NCBI RefSeq assembly: GCF_008728515.1 | Contig: NC_044984.1 | Span: 99,743,181-99,807,180, forward strand | Direction: 5' to 3' | DNA from: Papio anubis | Lineage: Eukaryota > Chordata > Mammalia > Primates > Cercopithecidae | DNA: 64,000 nucleotides | Shown: in pieces, positions 1 to 12,029 of the stretch | Layout: each line of letters begins with the position of its first letter | How positions within the stretch are numbered: position 1 is the stretch's first letter | Made by a program: the position numbers and the translations under genes | Notes under the pieces: model-generated | What the model was told of the DNA's origin: nothing | What the model saw: only the letters and a program-made list of their open reading frames with translations | Databases searched by the model: none

Positions 1-1042
1 ACAGTACACTTTATGGAACTTTCTGTGGCCCCCTACGAAAGACAGGTTAACAAACTGTCATGGAGGCTGCTGTTGCCTAGCCAGGGCTGCTGCATTTTGA
101 CATTTCCACCGTGGCCACTCAACACATTTCATGGAGGTCATGTCTTTTCACTGATACTTTTTGATAGTTTTTATATTACAAAATCCTTATTCTATTTATA
201 ACTTAAGATGATAAGGCACTATAAATGAATGACCTAAAATAATATATTTGTCTGTTATCTTTCGCTATTTCTACTTCACTTTAATTTTTAGCTGTAAAAT
301 TGGTAAATGGATTCTTACAACTATCTCTTTCTGTTTTTTACTATTTGGTTTTCAAATTTCATTTAAATGTCAGAATTTCCTTTTTAGGAACAATGTGTAT
401 TTCATTGCAATATTTAAAAATAAACTCAAATTTGCATGCCATATGCACATTTTGATTACATTTTTATTTTCTTTCATGAAAGGCATGTGCAACTACAAAT
501 ACTTCATAGCCATTGCGTTGCTCATTCTATGTCACGGTGTCTCTTCATTATTAGTTCTCTAGCTGTTTTGAAGGACTTGGTGATGGATGGTTAGTGGGAT
601 ATCTGGAAATTAATTTGATAATGATTTGTGTATCTGCGTAGTACTACAATGTAAATTACTCAATTTCCCAATGTATTTCAACAATTAAAACATTTTTATC
701 CCTCTTCACTTACATTACTTAATTATTTTTCAAAGAATACTTAGAAGTCATACATGGCATTGTGATGTATAGATACATTATATAAATATATAAGGATAAT
801 GTATAAACAGATTACTATGAAAAACCAAGTTTTTCACAGGAAGAAAGACATTATCTTATATATTTGGTCTATATGACAACCACAGGGACATCAAATTATC
901 AAATTGATAAAAAATATCAAAGCTAAGAATTACTAAGAAATTATCCTGATACACACATTCCTGTCTCATGTTTGTAAGTCCATAATGGTATTTAGGTGGA
1001 ATATCAGCAGTTTGACCTATTAGGGATAACAGATAGATTGAC
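1..1042. other. Unassigned AT-rich sequence, no gene seen
   Basis: About 1 kb of AT-rich DNA. Its open frames are short, lack splice or domain evidence, and resemble no protein I know. No Alu, L1 or LTR phrase is recognisable, so it may be unique or very old repeat sequence. Confidence 0.5.
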
Positions 1043-1315
1043 TTTTTTTTTTTTTTTAGATGGAGGCTTGCTCTGTCGCCCAGGCTGGAGTGCCATGGTG
1101 TGATCTCAGCTGTCTGCAACCTCTGCCTCCTGGGTTCAAGCGATTCTCCTGCCTTAGCCTCCCAAGTAGCTGGGACTACAGGTGTGCACCACCACGCCCG
1201 GCTAATTTTTTGTATTTTTAGTAGACACAGGGTTTCACCATGTTGGCCAGGCTGGTCTTGAACTCCTGACCTCAGGTGATTGCCGGAGTTATAGGTGTGA
1301 TCACTGCACCTGGCC
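1043..1315 (-). mobile_element. Alu SINE (AluS-like), antisense
   Basis: A poly-T head is followed by the reverse complement of an Alu (tgtcgcccaggctggagtg, gggtttcaccatgttggcc), ending cacctggcc. The stretch between the second Pol III-derived half and the 5' end has lost the usual aaagtgctgggattacagg block. The flanks attgacttt before and after look like target-site duplications. Confidence 0.92.
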
Positions 1316-1772
1316 ATATTGACTTTTAAAAAACTTTTAATTTTGAAATAATCTTAGATTCATAGAAGCACGTAAAGATTATACGAAGAGTTCCTGTATG
1401 CGCTTAACCCAGCTACTTCTAATGCTGATCTTACATGACCACAGTACCTTTGTCAGAAGAAATTAAACATAGGTACAGCATGGTAAACTATAGCCTTTAA
1501 TTGGATTCCATCAGTTTTTCTACTAATGTCCTTTTCGTTTGTTTCAGGATCAAATCCAAGATTCCATTGCATTCTGTTGCACTTGATCATCCTGTCTCCT
1601 TATTCTCCATTTGTCTCCTTAGTCTCCCCTTCCTGGTACTTTCTTCATCTTTCCTTGTTTTTCCTGACCTTGCCACTTTTTTAGCCTGCTGATTAGATAT
1701 TTTGTAGTGCATTTAATTTGAATTTGTCTGTTCTCTTATGATTGGACTGGGGTTGTAGATTTTTAGGAAGAG

Positions 1773-1932
1773 GTATTAGCCAGGTGTGGTGGCACACACC
1801 TACAGTCCCAGCTACTCTGGAGGCTGAGGTGGGAGGATTGCATGAGCCCAGGAGTTTGAGGCTGCAGTGAGCTATGATTGCACCACTGCACTCCATCCTG
1901 GGCCACAGAACAAGACCCTGTCTCTGGAACAA
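1773..1932 (+). mobile_element. Free right Alu monomer, sense
   Basis: The sequence begins at the second Alu monomer (tagccaggtgtggtggc) and ends gaccctgtctctgg, with no left arm. The flanks aggaagagg and gggaagagg are consistent with a short target-site duplication, so it inserted as a monomer or a 5'-truncated Alu. Confidence 0.8.
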
Positions 1933-2096
1933 AGATTGTTGGGAAGAGGACCACAGAGGTAAAGTGGCCCCCTCATTGGATCATATCATTATATCTCATG
2001 ATCTCAACATGACTTATTACTGCTGTTATTAGCCTTCGTCACTTGACTAGGTAATATCTGGCAGCTTTCTCTTTGATAAAGTTTCAAGTTTTTTTC

Positions 2097-2409
2097 TTTC
2101 TTTTTTTTTTTTTTAATTTTGGAGATGGGCTTGCTGTGTTGCCCAGGCTGGAGTGCAGTGGCACGATCACAGCTCACTGCAGCCTCAAACTCCTTGACTC
2201 AGGCAATCCTCTCACCTCAGCCTTCTGAGTAGCTGGGACTAGAGGTGCATGCCACCATGCCCAGCTAATTAAATTTTTTTTTTTTTTTTTGTAGAGGTGG
2301 GGTTTCTCTCTGTTGCCCAGGCTATTCTTGAACTTCTGGCCTCAAGCAGTCCTCCTGCCTTGGCCTCCCAAAGTGCTGAGATTACAGGCGTGAGCCACCG
2401 CACCTGGCC
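2097..2409 (-). mobile_element. AluJ-like SINE, antisense
   Basis: Complete dimeric Alu in reverse, with a T-rich head and a second T-run at the mid-element A-rich linker (about 2275-2290). It ends gccaccgcacctggcc. Many changes from AluS/Y diagnostic positions suggest an old AluJ. It interrupts the LINE-like repeat. Confidence 0.92.
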
Positions 2410-3060
2410 TCTAGTTTTCCATTTTCATCCCCTGTTCCTTATAAGTGATAAGTGAACCACTAAGTTGAGACCACACTCAAGGACAGGGGAATTAAACTTC
2501 ACCTCCTGGAGAAAAGAGTATCAAGGAGTTTTTGGGCTCTTTTAAAGGCACTGTGGTAATTAATAAGTAATTTGGAGAAGATAGTTTAAGACCCTGCAAA
2601 TACGCTGTTTCTCCTTAGAGTTTTGGCCACTAATTTTCAGGTTCATCCTTGGGTCTTGTTGGCAGCATCTGTTGTGTGGCATAAAAATGTGACTTTCTAT
2701 TTCCCTCGTTCCTCTACCTGTGTTATTTGGAATTCTTCTCTAAGGAACATTTGTCCCTTTTCCCCCCATTTACTTACTTATTCAGTAATTCATTTGCATC
2801 AGTATGGGCTTTTGGATATTTATTTTCTCCTTTAGGTTATAATCCAATACTCTTGCTATTTTTTTTTGCTCAAATTATTCCAGCTTTGGCCTCTGGGAGC
2901 TTTTTCAGGTTGGTTCTGACATGCCCCATCCTCCCCCGCGACCTCCACCTGCTCCACCTTTGGTTGATTTTTAGTAACAAGCAGGCCTCTAAAATAAAAA
3001 TCCAATTCAAAAGTTTGTTTAAAACACATTCCTAAAACTTCATCACATTTCATCATAACT

Positions 3061-4767
3061 GAATAGTAATTTCCATATTGTGATAAGTCTTGGCATTTTC
3101 CTTCAACTAGACATTCTTTAAATTTAGAACCTTGTGATTCTCACTTGCCACCCACTTAACCTATATCTTAAAGCTAATGACTATAATTTTTATTAAGTAC
3201 TGCAAGAAACTTGAGTGAATAACTCAGAGAAGAATAAATAACATTAAAACATTTCAGAAGAAAAGTGAGATGGATAAAGCCTTAAAAATGCCTGAAATTT
3301 AGAGTTAATGCCTTTTCAAACAGCATATGGTTTCTTTGCAAGATTATTATTGAAAAATACAATGAAGATTCTGAGATTTTCTGATTAATAAGATTGAATA
3401 AAAAACGTTTTGTTAAACCTTCTAAACTGCAAGGCACTCATTGCTAGACTCAGTTAAAGAAGACAGCTGTAATTTAGTTTTGGAGAAACTGCTTGGAACT
3501 CTGGAATGTGGAAAACTCTGGTTTTGACAAGTGCGGCTGACTTCTGAGGTGCTATTGAAGAATGCTGGCCTGTTGGTAAGTGATCTGGACTAGGCTCTGG
3601 GGAGAGAGGCAACATGCTAGAAGGCACTAAGTTAATACAATGGGGAGTTGCCTTTCTGGTTTTTTGAATTGTTAAGAGTTTGAAGAGGGAGAGAAAACAG
3701 GTGTAGTCTTGCAGATGGGAGCTAGTGTATCTGTACTGTATCCATGCCCAAGAGTGGGAAGAATTTCTGGTGTGGAAAAGTTAAGTAAGGAACTCATTCC
3801 CAGGAAGATAGTTTGCATTTTATTTACTTATTTACATATTCTTAATGCAACTGATCAAGTCAAGCAGTACAGAAGGATGAGGTGCTTTTCATAGGTTATG
3901 TCCCAGTACCTAATTCTGATTTTCAGTTGTGTCCCAACCATCACCAGTTGAGTTCTTGCTGTGCGCCTGATGGGCAATGGTTACTGGGGTACAGCTGAAA
4001 GACCCAATCCATGCACTCAAGGCTCTTCAGATGAGTGGTGGATACCTTGGGTAGCCTGTAAGGAACATCTAGAGCAGTGGCTGGGGCTGGTGTAGATTAC
4101 TTTGGGACCACAGAGCAGGACGCCTAAGTCAGAATGGTGGACGAAGGAAGACTTCCCAGAGGGCAGTCCCTGGTGCAGAGCCATAGGGAGGGTGTGAGTT
4201 TGCCAGCATAGGTCAAGGAAGAAAGCAGCTTCAGGCTGAGAGCCGCAGGTGCAGACACCCCTGGAACGCCCTTGGCATAACCTGGGAACTGCTAGGAGTT
4301 GAGCCTGGCTGGGTGGGAGGTGATGGTAATGGGATGGGAGAGGCAGGCAAGGTGAGCTCGCGTGGAGCCTGGAGGGTCACCTTTGAACTGAAGCCTGTGG
4401 GAAGCCACTGGGGAATGAAGCTGTCATGGAGCTCGGGTGCTTAAGGGCCGTCCTGACTGGTCTCGGTTTCCCCTCCAGTGCCTGGTTTGTGGGTCTGTCT
4501 CTGTAGTAGGCATGATAAGTACTTGTAGTATTTTCCGTGTTTTATGAAGGTGAAGCTTTCCCATTTGATCTATAATGTTATACAAACTACTTGGAGTTTT
4601 CAAGTACATCATGGCTGGTAGATGTAGCCAGGCAATGAGTGTGTCAGGAACATTCCATTAGGGCAGGGCCATGCCTATCCCAGCACCAGGTACAATCACC
4701 AGCAGCTTAGTTTAGGTTTGTGACAATGTTGGAGTTATCCTGTTGCTTCACATATTTCTCCTATGTC
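3061..4767. other. Unassigned sequence, no gene seen
   Basis: No exon-like frame or named repeat could be identified. The part from about 3930 to 4420 has the texture of an old L2/MIR-type repeat (gggaagccactggggaatg) but is too diverged to assign by eye. Confidence 0.45.
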
Positions 4768-5078
4768 TTTTTTTTTTTTTTTTTTTTTTTGAGACAGAGT
4801 CTTATTCTGTTGCCCAGGCTGGAGTGCAGTGGCGTGATCTCGGCTCACTGCAACCTCCACCTCCCTGGTTCAAGCAATCCTCCCACCTCAGCCTCCCAAG
4901 TAGCTAGGATTATAGGTGTTCACCACCATGCCCAGCTAATTTTTTTATTTTTATTTTTAGTAGAGACGGGGTTTCACCATGTTGGCCAGGCTGGTCTCAA
5001 ACTCCTGACTTCAAGCAATCCACCCACCTCGGCTTCCCAAGTAGCTGGGATCACAGGTATACGCCATCATGCTCGGCT
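4768..5078 (-). mobile_element. Alu SINE (AluS-like), antisense
   Basis: Long poly-T head, then a full reverse Alu. Target-site duplications tcctatgtc lie at 4759-4767 and 5079-5087, each followed by T-runs. Its 5' end faces the sense Alu only 45 bp away. Confidence 0.95.
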
Positions 5079-5123
5079 TCCTATGTCTTTTTTCACAAAA
5101 GTATTCCATTAAGACAAATTTCT

Positions 5124-5421
5124 GGCTGGGTGCGGTGGCTCACGGCTATAATCCCAGCACTTTGGGAGGCTAAGGCGGGCATATCATGAGGCCAGGAGTT
5201 CAAGACCAGCCTGGCTAACGTGGCGAAACCCTGTCTCTACTAAAAACACAAAAATTAGCCAGGTGTGGTGGCATGTGCCTGTAGTCCCAGCTACTCAGGA
5301 GGCTGAGGAGGAGAATCACTTGAACTTGGGAGGCGGGGATTGCAGTGAGCCGAGACTGTGCCGTTGCACTCCAGCCTGGGTGACAGAGTGAGACTCCATC
5401 TCAAAAAAAAAAAAAAAAAAA
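5124..5421 (+). mobile_element. Alu SINE (AluS-like), sense
   Basis: Full-length Alu from ggctgggtgcggtggctc to a 20-A tail. Perfect 11-bp target-site duplications aagacaaattt lie at 5111-5121 and 5422-5432. It forms a close inverted pair with the preceding Alu. Confidence 0.96.
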
Positions 5422-5432
5422 AAGACAAATTT

Positions 5433-5811
5433 ATTTCTCCATTAGTGGAGTCTCTAACACTTAGATAATGTAGCACTCAATTATATAATTTGCTTATTCT
5501 CCAAATATTTAATATTAAAATACTGCAGACTCCTTAGAAGGCAGGGGCTTTGTATATTCTTTTTTATTTTTATATTTAAGCCTTAGGGACCCACCATGAA
5601 GAAAAGGCCTTGTATTTGTGTAAAAGTGAAATAATTTGTGACTTTCTCCCCAGACACAGACCTTTTGGGCATCTACAGTGTCATCTCTCTTAAGAGCAGC
5701 AGTGTCTTTGGAATTATTTTTAGGGCCTTTGGAAAGTTATTTGGCTTTTCTATACCGCAGAAATTTTCAGTCAATGGGATAAAATGAATTCTAATTCTAA
5801 GATGGTTAGCA
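5433..5811. other. Unassigned sequence
   Basis: AT-rich, no reading frame of interest and no repeat I can name. Confidence 0.5.
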
Positions 5812-7080
5812 GAATTCATTTATTCATTGATTCTTTCACCTACAATTTTCCCTGAGTATCTGTTATATGCCTGGCATTGTTTTAGGGATTTGAGATGCAA
5901 CAGTGAACAAATCAGAAAAAAGTTCCTGTCATCCTGGGGTTGTGTTCTACAGAGGGGAGGCACATTAAGTGAATAAATAATGTATATGTAATTGTTAGAA
6001 TTATACCAGAGAAGAGGAAAAGGCCAGTTGGGAAGGTGGGCGTTGCAATTTTCATCTTACACTGAACTATCAGGGAATTAAACTCACTGGAAAGATGACC
6101 TGTGAAGGCAAAGAACTGAAGGAGAAGTAGCCACCCCTGCAGGTATCCAGCAGAAGATGTTCCAAGAAGGACATGTTAAAATGCCTTGTACAAGAGTTTG
6201 TCTGGCTTATTTGCAGAAAAGCCAAGAATTCGGTGTGGCTGGGCAAAGATTGCAAATGGGAGAGTAATAGGAGAGGTCAAAGGGCTGCTGGGAGGGGGAT
6301 TTGGAGGAAGATCTGATCTCTTGTAGACCATCATGTGTATTTCCTGGGTGACTTTCACCTTGGGAAATCATCCAGTCCTTGAATGGTTTGGAGCAGAGGA
6401 GTCATGTGATCTAAGCTCAAACCAAGTTCCTGGCTGCTGTGTCAGGTGTCAGGTGAGAATGGGAGCAGGGGGATCACGTAGGATGCTGTTAGAATAGGAA
6501 GGAGGAGAAGACTTTGGAACAGGGTGACAGTATTGGAAGTGGTCAGATTCTCGATAGATTTTGAAGATGAGTGGATAGAATTTGTTGATGTGTTAGCTAT
6601 GGGGTGCAAGAGTGGAAGAAGAATTAAGAAGTACTCCAAAGATTTTGGCTGAACTGCTAGGAGAACAAGGTTGCTATTTGCTGAGATGGTGAAGACTGTG
6701 GGAGGAGTAGGTATGGGGGGTAATCAGGTGATTTGGACACGTTAAGTTTGAGATGCATCTTTGACTTCAAAGGGGAAGCATAGAATAGGAAGGCAAGATA
6801 TCAGAAGAGAAGTCAGAGCTGAGGTATGCGTTTTTTTGGTGTGCATGCGTGGGTGTGTATTTGGCTATCAATTAGGTAAAGAATATTTGCAGCCATAGGG
6901 CTGCTGGGACCTCTAGCAGAGTGAGTAGATAGAGTAGAGTTTGAAGGGCTAGTCCTGGCCACTCAGTGTTTAGAGTCTGGAAGATGAAGAAGTGTCAGTG
7001 CTGAAGTAGCCAGAAAAAGAGAGGCAGAAAGAGTAAACCAGGAGAGTCTGGTTTCCTCGAAAGCACACGCAAAGAGAGCT
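5812..7080 (-). mobile_element. L2 LINE 3' region, antisense
   Basis: The left end is the reverse of the L2 3' terminus (ttcatttattcattg, tgcctggcattgttttaggg, caacagtgaacaaatca). Further phrases in the same reversed order are gtggtcagattctcgatag, ttgctgagatggtgaagac and gacacgttaagtttgagatg, which belong to L2 ORF2 3' sequence. It is heavily decayed with no open frame. Boundaries are approximate. Confidence 0.75.
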
Positions 7081-7883
7081 GAATGAGGTATTTAGCAAAT
7101 GGGTAGAATAATCATACACAAACACAGGTTCCCATAGAAATGGAGCCAATGGGGCAGAGAAGACAGTCTGGGGATATTAATTTTGTGTTAGGCAGATAGC
7201 CTATTAACAGAAACCCTCTCCCATTTAGGTCTGTTACAATTGTTGGCTTAGGTATATTTTTATAACTGACGTAGGTTGTGTTTGGAGCAAAGAATGAAAT
7301 CTATAACTTGAGCTTCCTAATTCCCTCCCTAAAGGTGGTATGTGTTGTGAGGGAGTGATATAAAGAGGTTGTATCCTTTAGGAGCAAATTATTGTCTGTC
7401 TATATAAGAGCTTTAGTGCAGTTACAGTCATAAAATATGTCAGTTGAGGGTGGAGGTGACAAGCAGAACATGCCTTACTGGATATCAGAGCTTTGATATA
7501 CCCACAATAGCCACAGGAGGACTGGGACAGGAATAGATAAATGGAAGGAACAGAAGAGGAAACACATACATAGACTCTAAGTATAAATTTTGCATATGAT
7601 GATGTCATATATTGGAATGTAAAGAAAGTTATTTTTTAAATGGTGCTGGAAATAGTTAAATAGTTACATGGAGAAATGCCACATATCACCTACGATCCTA
7701 TAAATATAATTGAGTGGATTTGAACATAACATAAATGATAAAACCGTAAAACTGAAGAAAATATTGGTGAATGGTTCTATCTGACCTGAGATTGGGAAAT
7801 AGATTTATGTGAGTGGCACGTGAGGCTGAATTTATAAAGTAAAATATTGCTAGACCTGATGATGGAAAAAAATGAGAAATATC
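7081..7883. other. Unassigned sequence
   Basis: AT-rich DNA with no recognisable gene. Short LINE-like phrases such as aaaaccgtaaaactgaagaa occur near 7740 but are not enough to assign a family. Confidence 0.45.
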
Positions 7884-7978
7884 TGTGTGTGTGTGCGTAT
7901 GTGTATATATACACACACACACATATAGGTATACATATATACATATGTTATATATGTATACGTATACATATATATATA
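7884..7978. repeat. (TG)/(TA) microsatellite with a 26-bp palindrome
   Basis: A TG run, a CA run and TA/TACA units follow one another. Positions 7949-7974 form a perfect 26-bp palindrome centred between 7961 and 7962 (gtatac|gtatac). Confidence 0.85.
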
Positions 7979-7980
7979 AA

Positions 7981-8024
7981 GTTTCCAGACTTTATATATT
8001 TGTATATGTATAAAGTCTGGAAAC
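7981..8024. repeat. Perfect 16-bp inverted repeat (hairpin)
   Basis: The left arm gtttccagactttata (7981-7996) and right arm tataaagtctggaaac (8009-8024) are exact reverse complements around a 12-nt loop. The hairpin directly abuts the palindromic microsatellite. Confidence 0.9.
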
Positions 8025-8559
8025 ATATGAAAGGCAAATGGCTGGGAAACAAGGGAACATTTGTCACAGACAAAGAGGTAATGTGCTTTGTAAAGAGCTC
8101 TTAGATGAAGTGCCTAAGAGAATTACTAACAAAGGAACCAAAAAGACAGTTTGTAAAAGGAATATAAATGGCCATGAGTCATAGGAGGGAATTGAGCCTC
8201 ATTAAAGTCAAATGATTGGGAATAAAAAACGAGAGACAGTTTTCACCCATCAAATGAAGCTGCCCACCACCCTCCTGTGGCTGTCAGCTGGACCGCAGGG
8301 GCTGATGGTCCATGAGGACTTCTGTTCTTGGTCACTGTGACCGACGTGATTCCTTGATAATTTCCACACCCATGTGCAGGAACCATGCGGTGCCCCGGCC
8401 TCCCAGCTCTTTGACCTTTCTCTTCTCCAGTGAACTTGTTCTGCACCCAGCCCCTGACATCTGCTCCCATCCTGACACCCAGCTTTGTTATCCATAACTA
8501 CAGCTTCTCTCAAGGGCAGTTTCTAAGATCCCACACTCCGGCCGCAATCTCCTCTCTTT
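8025..8559. other. Unassigned sequence, possibly leading into L2
   Basis: The sequence becomes C/T-rich after about 8240, as L2 ORF2 does, but I cannot place it confidently. Overlapping short frames on both strands show no protein motif. Confidence 0.4.
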
Positions 8560-9692
8560 CCGTCTCTCACTCCAGACATCTTTTGGCCTCGGGAGCCACT
8601 TATTGCTGTTTTCACTGCTAGCTTTTCCTGTCCCTCCTTCCTCAGCTTAAACACCAAGGTCGCTCAGTGTCATCCCTCCCTTGCCCCCTCTCTTTTTCTT
8701 GTAATCACTTGCCTGACTATAATCCTGTTTGAAGCCATGGCCCTGCATGCATGTGCCCTGGTGATATGGCTGCATAGACAACCACACGGACAGGGACTTC
8801 CAGCGGGTCCATAAGGCTGCCAGGGCACCACCCTCTATTTCCTGAGCCCATTCGTTCTTTCTTTCCTTAGATGACTATTTCATATCTTCTAGCTTTTCCT
8901 CAGAACTCCAACACGTCCTCTCATCCTCGCTCTCAGCTGTCACCCTTGCTCCCTATCTCACTAACAGCAAAACAAAACAATGTAGAAACAATTGAGCTTC
9001 CCCCACGATGGGTACCACTTCTCTCCCTTTCCCGTCATTACTCGGGACATGGTGTGAACACCCCTATACGTATGTATTGCATCCCATCCTCTTGCACTCA
9101 GGCAAGCACTTTGCCCCAACAATTCTCCAACAATTCTCAAATCAGTTCTTCCCCCTCTACAGGATTATTTCCATCATCATACAAACATTATTTTATTTCT
9201 CCCGTCCTAAAAAAATGACACTCTCTTGACCAAGTGCCCCTTTCTCTCCTTCCCTTGGCGCCGGAGCTCCTAATAAGATTAGTCTATAATCACTGTCTCC
9301 ACTTTCTCTCTTGAACCTACTCCAGTCAGGTCTTTGCTCCTCTCACTCCACTAAGACTGGTTCTCATGGGAACCAGTGGCCTCCTTGTTGCTAATCTAAT
9401 GGTCAATTCTTAGTCTTCATGTTAATCCTGATCCCTCCAGCTTCCCTGAGACTTCTCCACTTGGCTTCTGGGTCACTGCATTCTCCTGATTGTTTTCTTG
9501 CCTCTCTGCTCGTCCTCAGTATCCTTCGCTGATTCCTTCTGGCATCCAAACCTCTGAACATAGGCGTGCCCACAGCCTTCATCTTTGGACAGATCCTCTT
9601 TTCTGTCCATTCTATGTGCTGTTAATTCCTGTGTGCCCTCAGCCTTGACCTCTCCCTAAGCTTCAGTCCTCTATCCCACAGTCTACTTGGTG
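8560..9692 (+). mobile_element. L2 LINE, ORF2 3' portion, sense (part 1)
   Basis: Pyrimidine-rich phrases typical of the C-terminal part of L2 ORF2 occur in sense order: tgtctccactttctctcttg, cccttggcgcc, actccagtcaggtctttgc. The element is cut at 9692 by a solo LTR and resumes at 10613. It is too decayed to encode protein. The left boundary is uncertain. Confidence 0.6.
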
Positions 9693-10612
9693 TGTAGGGA
9701 CCAGCCCTACTGGGCCTGTGGGTTTTTCTCTTCATGTGCGGAGATGAGAGATGGTAGAAATAAAGACACAAGACAGAGAAGAAAAGACAGCTTGGCCTGG
9801 GGGCTACTACCACCAGGATGTGGAGGCCAGTAGTGGCCTCAAATGCCTGTCTGCGCTGCTATTTATTGTATACAAGGCAAGGGGACAGGGTAGGGAGTGT
9901 GAGTCATCTCCAGTGATAGGTAGGGTCACGCGAGTCACGTGACCACTGGACATGGGGCCCTCCCCTATTTGGTAGCCAAGGCGGAGAGAGAGAGGGGACA
10001 GCTTACGTCATTATTTCTTCTATGCATTTCTCGGAGAGATCAAAGACTAATACTTTCACTAATCCTGCTACTGCTATCTAGAAGGCAGAGCCAGGTGTAC
10101 AGGGCAGAACATGAAAGTGGACCAGGAGCGTGACTGCTGAAGCATAGCATCACAGGGAGATGTTTAGGCCTCCGGATGGCTGTGTGCAGGCTTGACTGGT
10201 GTCAGGCCTTCCACAAGAGGTGGTGGAGCAGACTCCCCTTCCGGGTCTGCTAAGTAACAGGTGCCTTCCCAGGCACTAGCGCTACCGCTAGACCAAGGAG
10301 CCTCTAGTGGCCCTGTCCAGGCATGACAGAGGGCCCACACTCTTGTCTTCTGGTCAGTTCTCATCGTGTCCCTTCAGCTCCTATCTCTGTATGGCCTGAT
10401 TTTTCCTAGGTTACAATTGTAGAGCAGAGATTATTATAATATTGGAATAAAGAGTAATGCTACAAACTAATGACTGATAATATTCATATATAATCATGTC
10501 TATATTCTATGTCTAATATAACTATTCTTATTTTAAGTATTTTCTTTATTATACTGGAACAGCTTGTGGCTTCAGTCTCTTGCCTCGGCACCTGGGTGGC
10601 CTGCCGCCCACA
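9693..10612 (+). mobile_element. Solo ERVK-class LTR (LTR13-like)
   Basis: A 920-bp LTR starting tgtagggaccagcc and ending gccgcccaca, with TG...CA termini. It is flanked by perfect 6-bp duplications ttggtg at 9687-9692 and 10613-10618. Six base pairs is the duplication length expected of ERVK/betaretrovirus-like proviruses. An AATAAA polyadenylation signal lies at 10446-10451, giving sense orientation. No gag, pro, pol or env sequence adjoins it, so it is a solo LTR left by LTR-LTR recombination. I recognise the sequence as LTR13-like (HERVK13 group); the subfamily name is from memory. Confidence 0.88.
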
Positions 10613-11572
10613 TTGGTGTCTCTACTAGGATGTCTTAAACCATATCTCATATTTAATAAGCCCATATCTGAGGTCTTGATCTCCACTCTCCACCCCTGTT
10701 CTGTTTTGTTCCTTTGCAGACTTCTCCAACTTAATAAATAGCAACATCATTCTCCCAGCTGCTCAGGGCAAAAAGCTGGGACTCACCCTGACTCTTTCTT
10801 AGCGCTCCCCCATCCCTGAATCAGCAAATCCTGTAGTTGCATGTGCCACCTTCACATCTCTAGATTTCAATCTCTTCTCACCATCCCCATCACATCTATT
10901 CCATTGCCACCATCATCTCCATCCTAGATTACGGCACTAGCCTCCTTCGTTCCTCAGCCCACCACAGACTGTTCTGGACACAGCAGCCAGAGGGATCTTG
11001 TTAAATCCCAAGTCAAACCCTCCAGTGCTCCCCTTCTCTTTAGGGAAAGTTGAAGTCCACAAGGTCCTCCACAACACATCTATCTCCTCCTCCCCTTCTG
11101 ATTTTGGTTACTCCTTTGACCTCACCTACACACATTCTCTTCTCTCTCCCTTTCTCCGGCCACACTGATTTAGCTTTACCTTGAACTTGTCAACCAGGCT
11201 CTCATCTCACACCTTCTTGCTTGCCGATCCTTCATGTCTGCAATCTTGTCCTCCAGATATTTGCACGCCATCTCCCTATTTAGGACTTTACTCAAATATC
11301 TCCCCAGTAAGCCCTTCTCTGCCCACCCTATCTAAAATTCATGTCCCTTTCACCCAGGACTTCCAGTTGTCGTTGATGGATTTATTTTTCTCATTAGCAC
11401 TTACAATGAACATGCTGCATACTTTACTGATTTCCCTTATTTTAACTGACAGCCTCCTGCACAAGAGTGGAAGCTCCAGAAAGCAGGAATTCCTTATCTG
11501 TCTTGCTCACTGCTGTATCTCAGCACCCAGCCCAGAGCCTGCCACCTAGTAAATGCCTAATTATTTTTTTGA
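10613..11572 (+). mobile_element. L2 LINE, 3' end, sense (part 2)
   Basis: It continues the L2 interrupted by the solo LTR. Characteristic L2 phrases in order are ctgggactcaccctgactc, agattacggcactagcctcc, gacacagcagccagaggga and tcactgctgtatctcagcac, ending cctagtaaatgcctaatta. These are L2 ORF2 C-terminus and 3' UTR. No usable reading frame remains. Confidence 0.85.
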
Positions 11573-11710
11573 GTGACAAGATATTAAATGTGATAATTCT
11601 GAGCCTTGGCATGAATGTGGCCAAATGGTCACTCTCATCTTTGCTTGGAAGGTTCAATTACTAAAACCTTTGTAGAGAGCAGTTTGGCAATTTGATCAAG
11701 AACATTTAAG

Positions 11711-12011
11711 GTCAGGTGAGTTGGCTCATGCCTGTAATCCCAGCACTTTGAGAGGCCGAGGCGGGTGGATCACTTGAGCCTAGGAATTTGAGACCAGCCT
11801 GGGCAACACGGGAATACCTGGTCTCTACAAAAAAATACAAAAAGTAGCCTGGTGTGGTGGCTCTCATCTGTAGTTCCAGCTACTCAGGAGGCTGAGGTGG
11901 GAGGATTGCTTGAGCCCACGAGGTCAAGGCTGCAGTGATCCATGCTCGCATCACTGCACTCCAGCCTGGGTGACCCTGTCTCTAAAAAAGTATATATATG
12001 TATATATAAAT
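11711..12011 (+). mobile_element. AluJ-like SINE, sense
   Basis: Dimeric Alu from ggtcaggtgagttggctcat to ccagcctgggtgaccctg. The tail has mutated to a TA-rich stretch (gtatatatatgtatatata). Confidence 0.92.
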
Positions 12012-12029
12012 AAATAATGAGATGTAGAG

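Larger units (their letters stand above)
1316..3060. mobile_element. Old LINE-like interspersed repeat, in three pieces
   Basis: The pieces 1316-1772, 1933-2096 and 2410-3060 read as one element interrupted by two Alus. Recognised phrases are taattttgaaataatctta at the left, ctcaacatgacttattac in the middle, and ggttataatccaatactctt followed by ccagctttggcc at the right. I associate these with an ancient L1M-type 3' region, but family and orientation are not certain. No intact reading frame is present. Confidence 0.5.

Noticed and set aside
4720..5112. 130-codon plus-strand frame with RQSLILLPRLECSG-type text
   Set aside because: This is the well-known translation of an antisense Alu. The same kind of frame appears at 1763, 5291, 18430, 37271, 43354, 46991 and 55328.
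9751..10364. Short frames within the ERVK-type LTR as possible viral genes
   Set aside because: LTR sequence only. No gag, pro, pol or env text is present beside it.
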